DNA of 64,000 nt from JANQPX01 sp965222015 (GTDB taxonomy: Bacteria > Pseudomonadota > Alphaproteobacteria > Geminicoccales > Geminicoccaceae), in NCBI GenBank assembly GCA_965222015.1, contig CBDCTL010000022.1:186001-250000 (forward strand). The letters run 5' to 3'. Made by a program: the position numbers and the translations under genes. This document shows positions 53,370-62,673 of this stretch, piece by piece (the first letter of the stretch is position 1; every line of letters begins with the position of its first letter). Under the pieces are notes generated by a model, which saw only the letters and a list, made by a program, of their open reading frames with translations, had not been told where the DNA came from and did not search any database.

Positions 53370-55202
53370 ATGGACGCCGATGTCGACGATTTTCGGAGCT
53401 TCGCGTCGCGACATCTGCCGCTCGGCCTCCTCGCCGCCGAAGAGCTCGAGGGGGTGGCGAAAACGGTCGTCGCGATTCGCGCCGCCGGCGGCGAGACGAT
53501 CTACGACGTCGCCGAAGAACTCGGCGGTTTCTACGTCATTCGCTCGGGCGTGGTCGAAATCGTCTCCCCCGAAGGCGAGAAGCTCTCGAGGCTCGCGGTC
53601 GGCGATCCCTTCGGCGAACGCGGACTTCTGAGAGACGGCCTGGCGCCCAACCGCGCGACTGCGGCGGAGGATTGCCTTCTCTATCTCGTTCCGGCGGCCA
53701 CCTTCCGGCAACTTCTGGACAGATCGCCGCCGTTCAAGTCGTTCTTCGAACCGAAGCCGGCCGCCTGGACTCACGAGTCGGCAGGCGGGCTGGCCTCGAC
53801 GCCGCTCAAGGATCTGATGACCGTGGCGCCGATTACGATCGGACCGGATCACACGGTCGGCGAGGCCGCGGAGATCATGCGTGATGCGGACATCTCTTGC
53901 CTGCCCGTGGTCGCGGGCGACCGGCTGCGGGGCATCCTGACCAGCGGTGATCTCGTCGACCGCGTGCTCGCGCCGGGCCTCGGCAACGACGTGCTCGTCG
54001 AAAAGGCCATGACCGCCGATCCGTTCACCCTCGGCCCGGACGCGCTCGGCTTCGACGCGCTGCTGGCGATGACCGAACGCGGGATCGGCCATCTGCCGAT
54101 CGTCGATCGTGAAAAGCTCGTCGGCATTCTCACGGCCAGCAATCTGGTCCGCCGGCAGACGCTGTCGCCGGTGTTTCTGGTGAGTGACATCAAGCGGGGT
54201 GAGACGATCGCGACGCTCGCCGAAACCGTCGCGGAGATCCCGCGCCTCCTGGTCCAGCTGGTCGGCTCGGGCATATCGAACCACGATGTCGGCCGCCTGA
54301 TCACCAGCGTCGCCGACGCCCTGACCGTTCGTCTTCTGGAGCTTGCCGAGCGACAGCTCGGAGCGCCGCCGGTTCCCTATCTCTGGCTCGCCTGCGGCTC
54401 CCAGGGACGGCGCGAGCAAACCGGCGTCTCGGATCAGGACAACTGCCTCTTTCTCGACGACGGCTATGCGCCGGGCGATCATGGCGGTTATTTCGAGAAG
54501 CTCTCGGCGTTCGTCTCCGACGGGCTGAACGCCTGCGGCTATTACTACTGTCCGGGCGACATGATGGCGACCAACCCGAGGTGGCGTCAGCCGGTCTCGA
54601 CCTGGCGGCGCTATTTCCGGGGCTGGATCAAGGAGCCCGACCCCATGGCGCAGATGCTGGCGAGCGTGATGTTCGACCTCCGCCCGATCGCCGGCGAGAC
54701 GGGCCTGTTCGAAGGCGTCCAGTCCGAAACCCTGGCGCGCGCGCAGAAGAACAGCATCTTTCGCGCCCACATGATCGCGAACTCCCTGAAGCACACGCCG
54801 CCGCTGAGCATCTTTCGCGGCTTCGCGCTGATCAGGCATGGCGAGCACAAGGACACTATCGATCTCAAGCTGAACGGCGTGGTGCCGATCGTCGATCTCG
54901 CCCGCGTCTATGCGCTTGAAGCCGGCTCGGAGCAGGTCAATACGCGCGAGCGGCTGATCGGCGCCCGCGAGGCCGGGAAGCTCAGCGAGGCCGGCTTTCG
55001 CGACCTGCTCGACGCCTTCGACCTGATCGCGACGACCCGCCTTCGCCATCAGGCCGAGCAGATCAGAAACGGTGGCAAGCCGGACAATTTCCTGCCGCCG
55101 AGCGTGCTGTCCGATCTGGAGCGCAACCACCTCCGTGACGCCTTCGCCGTGGTCAAAACCCTGCAGTCCGCCCTGGCGCATCGCCGGGGCATCGGCGTCT
55201 GA
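53370..55202 (+). CDS. cNMP-binding / CBS / DUF294 nucleotidyltransferase-like protein
   Basis: This 610-residue cytoplasmic signalling protein combines an N-terminal cyclic-nucleotide-binding domain (about 10-120; GDPFGERGLLRDG) and two CBS domains (about 150-270). A DUF294 nucleotidyltransferase-like domain (about 300-440; LACGSQGRREQTGVSDQDN, matching the GS..DxD type active site) and a DUF294 C-terminal domain follow. Such proteins accompany VC_2705 symporters and are presumed to sense nucleotides and modify a partner. ATG at 53370; a GTG at 53364 is also in frame. Confidence 0.9.
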   Translation: MDADVDDFRSFASRHLPLGLLAAEELEGVAKTVVAIRAAGGETIYDVAEELGGFYVIRSGVVEIVSPEGEKLSRLAVGDPFGERGLLRDGLAPNRATAAEDCLLYLVPAATFRQLLDRSPPFKSFFEPKPAAWTHESAGGLASTPLKDLMTVAPITIGPDHTVGEAAEIMRDADISCLPVVAGDRLRGILTSGDLVDRVLAPGLGNDVLVEKAMTADPFTLGPDALGFDALLAMTERGIGHLPIVDREKLVGILTASNLVRRQTLSPVFLVSDIKRGETIATLAETVAEIPRLLVQLVGSGISNHDVGRLITSVADALTVRLLELAERQLGAPPVPYLWLACGSQGRREQTGVSDQDNCLFLDDGYAPGDHGGYFEKLSAFVSDGLNACGYYYCPGDMMATNPRWRQPVSTWRRYFRGWIKEPDPMAQMLASVMFDLRPIAGETGLFEGVQSETLARAQKNSIFRAHMIANSLKHTPPLSIFRGFALIRHGEHKDTIDLKLNGVVPIVDLARVYALEAGSEQVNTRERLIGAREAGKLSEAGFRDLLDAFDLIATTRLRHQAEQIRNGGKPDNFLPPSVLSDLERNHLRDAFAVVKTLQSALAHRRGIGV

Positions 55203-55217
55203 GCGGAGGCTGAGACC

Positions 55218-55763
55218 ATGCTTTTCAATCTCCTCGGCGTGGTGTTCGCAGGCGTGGCCGCCGCCGGCGTGGTCCATCTCGTCTTTCGGATGCTGCGCCG
55301 GCGGCCGCCTTCCTGGCTGATGCCGGCCGCCGCCGGGTTCGCCATGTTCGGCTTCCATCTATGGAACGAATACACCTGGTTCGACCGCGTCGCCCGAGGC
55401 CTTCCCGACGAGATCGCGGTCGTCGAATCCTACGACTACGCAAACGCCATCCAGCCTTGGACCTTGCTCCGACCGCGCATCGATCGCTTCACGGCGGTCG
55501 ATCGGGCGTCGATCCGTCGGAACGATCGGGCGCCCGGCTATGTCATGGCCGATCTTTTGCTGGTCCGCCGGCTGGACCCGACGGCCAGAGTGACCCAGCT
55601 GGTCGACTGCCGGGATGGACGCCGAACCGATATCGGTCGTTCGACCGCGGTCGACGAACGCGGCCTGCCGATCGACGCCACCTGGACCGAGGCCGCGCGC
55701 GACGGCGGGGTGTTTCGCCTGCTCTGCGACGGCATGTCGACGTCGCCGTCCGGCGCGGAGTAG
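55218..55763 (+). CDS. Small membrane protein of unknown function
   Basis: This 181-residue protein begins with a hydrophobic segment (about residues 3-25) and a second one (about 33-48), followed by a soluble part of about 130 residues with FTAVDRAS and VMADLLLVRRLDP. I recognise no named domain. It is 15 bases downstream of the DUF294 gene and within the symporter module, so it probably works in the same envelope-signalling context. Confidence 0.75.
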   Translation: MLFNLLGVVFAGVAAAGVVHLVFRMLRRRPPSWLMPAAAGFAMFGFHLWNEYTWFDRVARGLPDEIAVVESYDYANAIQPWTLLRPRIDRFTAVDRASIRRNDRAPGYVMADLLLVRRLDPTARVTQLVDCRDGRRTDIGRSTAVDERGLPIDATWTEAARDGGVFRLLCDGMSTSPSGAE

Positions 55764-55839
55764 GAGAAAAGCCGGGGAAGGGCCGGCGCAGGAGCGACGG
55801 CGCGCCGTGAACCCGGTCTTGACGGGAGGGAGCCTGGCC

Positions 55840-56220
55840 ATGACGAAGTCGATACTCATCGTCGAGGATGAAGAAAACATCAGCATCGCCCTTCGCTACC
55901 TGATGAAGGGCAAGGGCTATGACGTGCGCGTGGCCCGGGACGGTGAGGAGGCGCTGACCCTGGTCGAGACGTCGCCGCCCGACCTGATGCTGCTCGACGT
56001 CATGCTGCCCAAGCGCGACGGCTACGACGTCTGCCAGACCATCCGCGCCAATCCAGACCATCAGGCGATCAAGATCATCATGCTCAGTGCCAAGGGCCGT
56101 GACATCGAGGTCGAGAAAGGCCTCGCACTCGGCGCGGACGCCTATCTGACCAAGCCCTTCTCGACCCGCGAGCTGGTCGCGAGGGTGCAGGCCATGCTCG
56201 GCGACGGCGACGATGGCTGA
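55840..56220 (+). CDS. Single-domain response regulator (CheY-like)
   Basis: This 126-residue receiver has the acidic pocket (VEDEEN), phosphoacceptor Asp in LMLLDVMLP, the Thr/Ser site IIMLSAKG and conserved Lys in TKPFS. No output domain is present. The ATG at 55840 follows GGGAGGGAG. Its end overlaps the start of the degenerate-kinase/exonuclease gene by 8 bases, implying coupled synthesis. Because that kinase lacks its His, the phosphodonor must be elsewhere. Confidence 0.92.
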   Translation: MTKSILIVEDEENISIALRYLMKGKGYDVRVARDGEEALTLVETSPPDLMLLDVMLPKRDGYDVCQTIRANPDHQAIKIIMLSAKGRDIEVEKGLALGADAYLTKPFSTRELVARVQAMLGDGDDG

Positions 56221-58336
56221 AGGCTGGAGCCTCAGGCTTCGGATTTTTTTGTTCTTTGCCCTGATCGGCCTCGGCGGGACCCTGGCCATCGCGGTCGCGC
56301 TCGTGCTCGCCGCTCAGCGCATCGGCGAGGGCGCGGGGCCGCCGCTGGTGCTGTTTGGCGGTGCCGCCGCCTTTGCCGTCGCAGGGCTCGCGCTCTGGGT
56401 CTGGCAGAAGTTCGACGAGCATGTCGCGAGGCCGATCGAGCGCCTGGCCGGCGACATGCGTTCGGTCGCCCATGGCCGCGCGGTCGGCGACCTCGACGCT
56501 CGATCCGCCCGCTATCTCGACTCTCTCGCAACCGCCGCGTGCGACGTCGCCGACGCCCTCGCCAGTGCGCGCTCAGAGGTCGACGACGCGGTCGAGGCCG
56601 CGACCCGGGAGGTCGAGCAGCAGAAAGGCCGCCTCGAAGCGGTGCTGCGCGATCTCGAGGAGGCCGTCCTGATCTGCACCCTCGATCACAAGATCCTCCT
56701 CTACAACCGGCGCGCTCTCGAAATCCTGCACATCTCCGGCGACATCGGTCTCGGCCGTTCGCTGTTCGACGTGGTGACCGCTCAGCCCTTTCGCCATGCG
56801 CTCGAACGCCTGCGCCTGCGTTTCGACGAAGCGAGACACCGGGAACACGAGGAAGGCCTGGGCACGCTCGTCGTCTGCAGGACCGCCGACGGCCGGCACA
56901 CCCTTCGCGGCCGTGTCTCGCTGTTCCTCGACGCCGAGCGAGCGAGGCCCAACGGCTACGTCGCCACCTTCAGCGACGCCACCCGCGAACTGGCCGAACA
57001 TGCTAGGCGGGATCGGCTCCTGCACGAAGCGACCGACCAGATGCGAAGACCCGCCGCCAGCCTCCTGGCCGCGGCCGAAATGCTGGGTGATGACCAGGTC
57101 GACGCTGACGGGCGCGCCGCCTTCGAGCGCATCCTGGTCGACGAAGCCCGGGCGCTCTCCGAGCGTCTGGAGAGGCTGGAGATCGAATCGCGGGACCTGC
57201 TCGCCGGCGCCTGGCCGATGAGCGACGTCCATTCGCCGACGCTGCTTGCCTGCATTCTCGGCAGGCGAGAGGAGGATTCGATCGAGATCCGGATCGCGGG
57301 TGACCCGGCCTGGTTCCATTGCGACAGCCTGACGGTCGTCGAGCTGGTCGATCACCTCGTCGGCAGGCTTCGGGAACGCGGCGGCATCCGGGACCTCGCG
57401 CTTCGGGCGGCACCGGAGCAGCATCGAACCTATCTGGAACTGCTCTGGCAGGGTGAAGTGGTGCCGAGCGCCATGCTGGACGGCTGGCTCGCCATGCCGC
57501 TCGATCACGATCTCGGCGGCGTGACCGGACGGGATATCCTCGACAGACATCGCGCCGAGATCTGGTGCGAGCGCCACGGAGGCGACGGCGCAAGGCTGCG
57601 CATGCCCCTGCCGGCCGGCAAGGAGACCCACCAGCCACAGGAGGCGGCGCGATCGCTGTCCGAGCGGCCCGAATTCTACGACTTCGACCTTCTCGGCCGT
57701 ATGAACCCTTCGGCGATCGACGACACGCCGCTCAAGGACCTCACCTTCGTGGTGTTCGATACCGAGACCACGGGGCTGGAACCCTCCGGCGGCGACGAGA
57801 TCGTCTCGATCGCCGGCATTCGAATCGTCAACGGGCGTGTCCTCCGGGGCGAAGTCTTCGATCAGCTGGTCAATCCGGGCCGTTCCGTCCCGCCCGCCTC
57901 GACGAATATCCACGGTATCAGTGACGACATGGTCCGGACCGCACCGCCTCTCGACGATGTCCTGCCGCGTTTCAAACGCTTCGTCGGCGACGCGGTCATG
58001 GTCGCCCACAACGCTGCCTTCGACATGAAATTCCTGACGCTGAAGCAGGACACCTTCGGCCTTCGCTTCGACAATCCCGTCCTCGACACGGTCCTGCTCG
58101 CCGCCCATGTCCACGGCACGAACGACAACCTGACCCTCGACAGCCTGGCGACACGCTACGGCGTCGTTCTGCCCGGGGAGGACCGGCACACCGCGCTCGG
58201 CGATTCGATCGCGACCGCCGAGGTCTTCCTGCGGCTGGTTGATCTGCTCGAAGCGGCGGGGATCCGCACCCTGCGCGATGCCGTCATGACGTCGAGCAAG
58301 GTGGTCGCGATCCGAAGGCAACAGGCGAGATATTGA
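56213..58336 (+). CDS. Degenerate sensor kinase fused to DEDDh 3'-5' exonuclease
   Basis: This 707-residue protein has two N-terminal membrane segments (about 8-33 and 43-63), a HAMP-like linker, a coiled coil (about 115-150) and a PAS domain (about 150-265). A DHp-like helix follows in which the His position is Gln276 (TDQMRRP), then an ATPase-like region lacking N and G boxes. The C-terminal domain is a DnaQ-type exonuclease: ExoI FDTETTGLEP (Asp516, Glu518), ExoII AHNAAFD, ExoIII HTALGDS. The nuclease motifs are intact and the kinase motifs are lost, so the sensor part probably controls the nuclease rather than phosphorylating. Similar exonucleases recur beside VC_2705 symporters. Confidence 0.9.
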   Translation: MAEGWSLRLRIFLFFALIGLGGTLAIAVALVLAAQRIGEGAGPPLVLFGGAAAFAVAGLALWVWQKFDEHVARPIERLAGDMRSVAHGRAVGDLDARSARYLDSLATAACDVADALASARSEVDDAVEAATREVEQQKGRLEAVLRDLEEAVLICTLDHKILLYNRRALEILHISGDIGLGRSLFDVVTAQPFRHALERLRLRFDEARHREHEEGLGTLVVCRTADGRHTLRGRVSLFLDAERARPNGYVATFSDATRELAEHARRDRLLHEATDQMRRPAASLLAAAEMLGDDQVDADGRAAFERILVDEARALSERLERLEIESRDLLAGAWPMSDVHSPTLLACILGRREEDSIEIRIAGDPAWFHCDSLTVVELVDHLVGRLRERGGIRDLALRAAPEQHRTYLELLWQGEVVPSAMLDGWLAMPLDHDLGGVTGRDILDRHRAEIWCERHGGDGARLRMPLPAGKETHQPQEAARSLSERPEFYDFDLLGRMNPSAIDDTPLKDLTFVVFDTETTGLEPSGGDEIVSIAGIRIVNGRVLRGEVFDQLVNPGRSVPPASTNIHGISDDMVRTAPPLDDVLPRFKRFVGDAVMVAHNAAFDMKFLTLKQDTFGLRFDNPVLDTVLLAAHVHGTNDNLTLDSLATRYGVVLPGEDRHTALGDSIATAEVFLRLVDLLEAAGIRTLRDAVMTSSKVVAIRRQQARY

Positions 58337-58368
58337 TCTTTACCGGACGTCGGTCCCAACTTTGCAGA

Positions 58369-58394
58369 AAAGTCGCCAATGGAAATGCGACTTT
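58369..58394 (+). terminator. Possible terminator hairpin
   Basis: AAAGTCGC (58369-58376) pairs perfectly with GCGACTTT (58387-58394) around a 10-base loop, 33 bases after the exonuclease stop. No T-run follows, so it may instead be a processing or protein-binding site. Confidence 0.35.
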
Positions 58395-58560
58395 CGATTG
58401 AAATCAGCCAGGCACAACCGCAGGATTATTGACGTCTCGATACGGTTTGTGGCTGCATTTTCCCGCCCGGCTGAGTATAAAGCCGCCGACGATCGTTCGA
58501 ATTCATCGTCGTTTCGATTTCATCCCGAATGAAAGCAGGCCTGAACCGGCTGGAGGACCC

Positions 58561-59478
58561 ATGCCTCGCCCATTGCAAACGTTCCGATCGCTCGCCACGA
58601 CGCTGGCGCTTTCGGCCCTGCTCGCCGTGACCGTCTCCTGCGCGCCCAACCAGGCGACGGCAGCGGATTGCCGCCTGACCGACAAGGAGACCGGCGAGAC
58701 TTTTCGCGTGTTCGAGATCTTCGGCTATCGCAACCGGCCGGACCTGACCAGCCACTGCGTCGAGCGCATGAAGATCTGGTATGCCCACGAGTTCTGGCCG
58801 GACGGCGCGCCGCACAAGCGCGACCTCGATCTGGATCTGCCCGAACGCGACTATGTCGAGCGCACCGCCATGCGCTCGCCCGAGTTCGGCGACATCACCG
58901 TGCTCGACATCGAGCACTGGCCGGTCGAGGACGCGACGCTCGCGCAGGCCGCCGTCGACAACCACATCACCGTGCTCGACTGGTTCCGGAAGGCAGCACC
59001 GCCCAATCAGCAGGTCGGCTATTACAGCATGCTGCCGATTCGCGACTACTGGCGGGCGGTCGACGGCAAGGACAGCGCCGACTATAAGGAGTGGCAGGTC
59101 GAGAACGACCGGCTGGAGCCGCTGGCCGAGGCGGTCGACATCGTCTTCCCGTCGATCTACACCTTCTATGACGATCGCGAGGGCTGGCTCGACTACGCCA
59201 AGGCGCAGATCGAGGAGAGCCGTCGCCTGGCACCGGACAAGCTGGTCTACGCCTTCCTCTGGCCGGAATATCATCCGTCCAACAAATGGCAGGGCGGCGA
59301 TCCGATCGAGCCGGACTACTGGCGCGTACAGCTCGACTTCCTGCGCGAGCACGCCGACGGCGTGGTCATCTGGACCATTGACCGGACCAAGGCGATCGAT
59401 TTCGCGGACATCCCGCCCTGGTGGGACGAGACGGTCCGTTTCATCGAGGAGAGCTTCGACTGCGAGGGCTGCTCCTGA
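58561..59478 (+). CDS. Exported protein of unknown function, possibly TIM-barrel glycosidase-like
   Basis: This 305-residue protein has a signal sequence (about residues 1-30) that includes VTVSC, an imperfect lipobox. The mature part has TVLDIEHWP, QVGYYSMLPIRDYW, VDIVFPSIYTFYDD and VVIWTIDRT at spacing reminiscent of glycoside-hydrolase barrels, with acidic residues after strands. I do not recognise the family with confidence. The ATG at 58561 is chosen for the signal sequence. It precedes the glycan-type genes by 55 bases and may process the polymer they make. Confidence 0.7.
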   Translation: MPRPLQTFRSLATTLALSALLAVTVSCAPNQATAADCRLTDKETGETFRVFEIFGYRNRPDLTSHCVERMKIWYAHEFWPDGAPHKRDLDLDLPERDYVERTAMRSPEFGDITVLDIEHWPVEDATLAQAAVDNHITVLDWFRKAAPPNQQVGYYSMLPIRDYWRAVDGKDSADYKEWQVENDRLEPLAEAVDIVFPSIYTFYDDREGWLDYAKAQIEESRRLAPDKLVYAFLWPEYHPSNKWQGGDPIEPDYWRVQLDFLREHADGVVIWTIDRTKAIDFADIPPWWDETVRFIEESFDCEGCS

Positions 59479-59533
59479 GATCGGAGCAGGCCCCGCCGCA
59501 TGAAGGGCGGCATTGGTATCAACGAGGTGTCGA

Positions 59534-61450
59534 ATGTGCGGCATTGCCGGCTTTCAGGGCGGATATGGCGAGGACCTGCTGCAGCGCTTCAATGCGCGCC
59601 AGCGGCATCGCGGCCCTGACGACCAGGACGTCTGGTTCGACGCCGATGACCGCGTCGGCCTCGCCCATCGCCGCCTCAGCATCATCGACCTCAGCCCCGA
59701 GGCGGCGCAGCCCATGTCCGACGAGCGGGGCGACATCCAGCTCGTCTGCAATGGCGAGATCTACAACTTCCGCGAACTCCGTGCGTTTCTCGAAGGCAAG
59801 GGCTATCGCTTCAAGACCCATTGCGACGTCGAAGTCCTGATTCATCTCTACGACCTCGAAGGCCCGGACATGCTGGACCGGCTGAACGGCATGTACGCCT
59901 TCGCGATCTGGGACCGCCGGAAAAAATCGCTGTTCCTCGCCGCCGACCATGCGCGGATCAAGCCGCTCTACTATGCCGAGACGGCATCGGGCTTCGTCTT
60001 CGCCTCGGAGATCAAGGCGCTCCTGGACGTGCCGGATCTGGACCGCGCGATCAATCCGCACGCCGTGCACTACCACCTCGCCTTTCTCTGGTGCCCGGCC
60101 GCCGACACCATGCTGAAGGCCGTGAAGAAATGCGAGCCGGGACAGGCCATCCTGGTGCGGGACGGCAGGATCGAGCGCTCCTGGACCCACGAGCCGCCCC
60201 ACTATCGGGCCCCGATCGCCAGGATGTCCGAGGCCGAGGCGACCGAAGCGCTGACCAAAGAGCTCGAAGCCGCGGTCGAGCGCCAGATGGTCAGCGACGT
60301 GCCGGTCGGCGCCTTTCTCTCGGGCGGGCTGGATTCAAGCCTGATCGTGGCCTTGATGGCGCGGCACACCGAGGCGGCGAGTCTGCCCTGCTACACCATC
60401 AAATCGGCGATCGGCGCCCATCGCGGCTTCGTCGACGATCTGCCCTATGCGCGCAGGGCCGCCCAGCATCTCGGCGTCAGGCTCAAGGAGATCGAGATCA
60501 CGCCGCCGTCCGCCGCCGACGTCGCCTCGATGATCTACATGCTTGACGAGCCGCAGGCGGACATTGCACCCATCAACGTCATGCTGATCTCGGCGCAAGC
60601 GCGCAAGGACGGCGTCAAGGTGCTGCTCTCCGGCGCCGGCGGCGACGACGTGTTTTCCGGCTATCGCCGCCACATCGCCCTTCGCCTGGAGCGCTGGTGG
60701 TCCTGGCTGCCGCAGCCGCTGCGGGCCGCCCTTCGCGCCGGCTCCCGTCTGGCACCCGGCGACAAGGGCTGGGGGCGCCGCCTGCAGACCGCGTTCCGAT
60801 CGGCGGACCGGACCGGCGACGAGCGTCTGATGTCCGCCTTTTTCTGGTCCGACCGTGAGATTCGCCGCTCCCTCTATGCGGACGATTTCGCGAGTGCGAT
60901 CGGTGAGCATCCCGCGATCACGCCCTTGAGCGAACGTTTTTCACGGCTCGACCCCGCCGTACCCGAACTCAACCGTCTGCTCTATCTCGAACAGCAGTTC
61001 TTCCTCGCCGATCACAATCTGAACTACACGGACAAGGCGAGCATGGCGGAGAGCATCGAGGTGCGCGTGCCTTTTCTCGATCGCGAGCTGATGCGGTTTG
61101 CCGCGACCCTGCCGGTTGACCTGAAGCTGAACGGTACGACCACCAAATATCTCCTCAGAAAGATCGCGGAACCGCTCTTGCCACGAGACGTCATCTACCG
61201 GCCCAAGGTCGGTTTCGGCGCCCCTCTGCAGGAATGGTTGGACGGCGATCTAAAGGACATGGTCGAGGATATTCTTTCCCATGACAGCCTGAAGCGCCGC
61301 GGCTGGTTCGATCCCAGCGCCGTGGACAGGCTGCGCACCGACAACAGGTCTGGCAAGATCGACGCGACCAACACCATCTTCGAGCTGGTCTGCATGGAGC
61401 TCTGGACGCGGCGTTTCGTCGACGACCAGGGGCTCGCGGCGGCCGCCTGA
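59534..61450 (+). CDS. asnB: Glutamine-hydrolysing asparagine synthase-family amidotransferase
   Basis: This 638-residue protein has an N-terminal Ntn glutaminase domain (nucleophile Cys2 in MCGIAGF; ISLVCNGEIYN-like GDIQLVCNGEIYN) and a C-terminal ATP-pyrophosphatase domain with the PPi loop FLSGGLDSS. The ATG at 59534 is fixed by Cys2 as nucleophile. In surface polysaccharide loci such proteins amidate sugars or aglycones rather than making free asparagine. Its neighbours, a glycosyltransferase and a flippase, favour that role here. Confidence 0.9.
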   Translation: MCGIAGFQGGYGEDLLQRFNARQRHRGPDDQDVWFDADDRVGLAHRRLSIIDLSPEAAQPMSDERGDIQLVCNGEIYNFRELRAFLEGKGYRFKTHCDVEVLIHLYDLEGPDMLDRLNGMYAFAIWDRRKKSLFLAADHARIKPLYYAETASGFVFASEIKALLDVPDLDRAINPHAVHYHLAFLWCPAADTMLKAVKKCEPGQAILVRDGRIERSWTHEPPHYRAPIARMSEAEATEALTKELEAAVERQMVSDVPVGAFLSGGLDSSLIVALMARHTEAASLPCYTIKSAIGAHRGFVDDLPYARRAAQHLGVRLKEIEITPPSAADVASMIYMLDEPQADIAPINVMLISAQARKDGVKVLLSGAGGDDVFSGYRRHIALRLERWWSWLPQPLRAALRAGSRLAPGDKGWGRRLQTAFRSADRTGDERLMSAFFWSDREIRRSLYADDFASAIGEHPAITPLSERFSRLDPAVPELNRLLYLEQQFFLADHNLNYTDKASMAESIEVRVPFLDRELMRFAATLPVDLKLNGTTTKYLLRKIAEPLLPRDVIYRPKVGFGAPLQEWLDGDLKDMVEDILSHDSLKRRGWFDPSAVDRLRTDNRSGKIDATNTIFELVCMELWTRRFVDDQGLAAAA

Positions 61451-61452
61451 AC

Positions 61453-62646
61453 ATGACCGCGATGCCTGGCCGACGCCCGCTCGTTCAGATTCTGCTCGAA
61501 GGCCTGCCGAAATATCGAAGTGTTTTTCTCACGCGGCTCAAGCGGTCTGGGCGGATCGATTTCAAGCTCTATCCCGCGCATCAGGCGGATCCCGGCCTGT
61601 TCGACCGGAGCGAGACGAGCGCGTTTGCTGCCGACATCGTCGGCCCGACACGTCCGGCCTGCGAATTGCTCGGCGGTCGCCTGAGCTGGCACAGCCATTT
61701 CAAGGTCGATTCCGATCTCGGCGAGGGCGACGTCGTGGTCTGCGCCGGCAATCCGCGTTTCCTGAACATCTACCCGCTAACCCTCGACGCACGCCGCCGG
61801 GGCCTGCCGGTGATCTGGTGGTGCCAGGGCTGGACGCCGGAAGCCTCGCCCAGGACCACGAAGATCCGCCACTGGCTGACCCGCCGCTTTCCGGACGCTG
61901 TCATGGTCTACACCGAAAAGGAGGCCAACGCCTTCGTCGAACTCGGCTTTCCGAAGGACCGCACCTTCTACCTCAACAACACCATCGACGAGACCCTGGT
62001 GCAGGCTGCGGTCGATGCGATCGACGGCGCGGACCTGACAGCGTTTCAGAGGAGAGAAGGCGTTGCCGATCGAAAGCTCATCGTCTTCTCCAGCCGCCTG
62101 ACCCCGAAGACCCGGCTGCTGCAGGCGATCGAGGCGGTCGAACGCCTGCGGCGGGAGCACCCGGACGTACTGCTCGCCGTGATCGGGGACGGCGTGCTCA
62201 AAGCCGAAGCGGAGGAGAAGGTCGAAGCCCTCGGCCTTGCCGAGCATGTGCGCTTCCTCGGTGCCATGTTCGACGAGGATCAGCTCGCCCCCTGGTTTCT
62301 CTCGGCCCGCTGTCTACTCTATCCGGGTCCGATCGGGCTCAGTCTCCTGCACGCTTTCGCCTACGGCCTGCCGGTGGTCACCCACGACAATCTCCGCAAT
62401 CAGAACCCGGAGATCGCGGCCCTGGAGCCGGGGATGAACGGCCTGATCTTCAAGGAGAACGACGTCGCCGATTTTTCGCGCGCGCTCGGTCGCATCCTCG
62501 GCGATCCCGACTTGCAGTCGGCGATGAGCGAACGAGCCAGGATCACGGTGCATCGCGACTACACCATGGCCGCCATGGTCCGAAACTTCGAGAACGCCGT
62601 TTTTGCCATGAGCGGGCGCGCGACGCCGGCGGATCTCGCGGCGTGA
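61453..62646 (+). CDS. Glycosyltransferase (GT4-like)
   Basis: This 397-residue glycosyltransferase has the GT-B fold: an N-terminal acceptor lobe, then a nucleotide-sugar lobe with IVFSSRLTPKTRLLQAIEAVE, VRFLGAMFDEDQ and the loop GLSLLHAFAYGLPVV, where many GT4 enzymes have an ExFGxxxxE motif; here the second Glu of that motif appears lost. It starts 2 bases after asnB and precedes a flippase. Likely adds a sugar to a lipid-linked repeat unit. Confidence 0.85.
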   Translation: MTAMPGRRPLVQILLEGLPKYRSVFLTRLKRSGRIDFKLYPAHQADPGLFDRSETSAFAADIVGPTRPACELLGGRLSWHSHFKVDSDLGEGDVVVCAGNPRFLNIYPLTLDARRRGLPVIWWCQGWTPEASPRTTKIRHWLTRRFPDAVMVYTEKEANAFVELGFPKDRTFYLNNTIDETLVQAAVDAIDGADLTAFQRREGVADRKLIVFSSRLTPKTRLLQAIEAVERLRREHPDVLLAVIGDGVLKAEAEEKVEALGLAEHVRFLGAMFDEDQLAPWFLSARCLLYPGPIGLSLLHAFAYGLPVVTHDNLRNQNPEIAALEPGMNGLIFKENDVADFSRALGRILGDPDLQSAMSERARITVHRDYTMAAMVRNFENAVFAMSGRATPADLAA

Positions 62647-62673
62647 TCGTCCGGGCGGTCGGAGGACGCTGAG

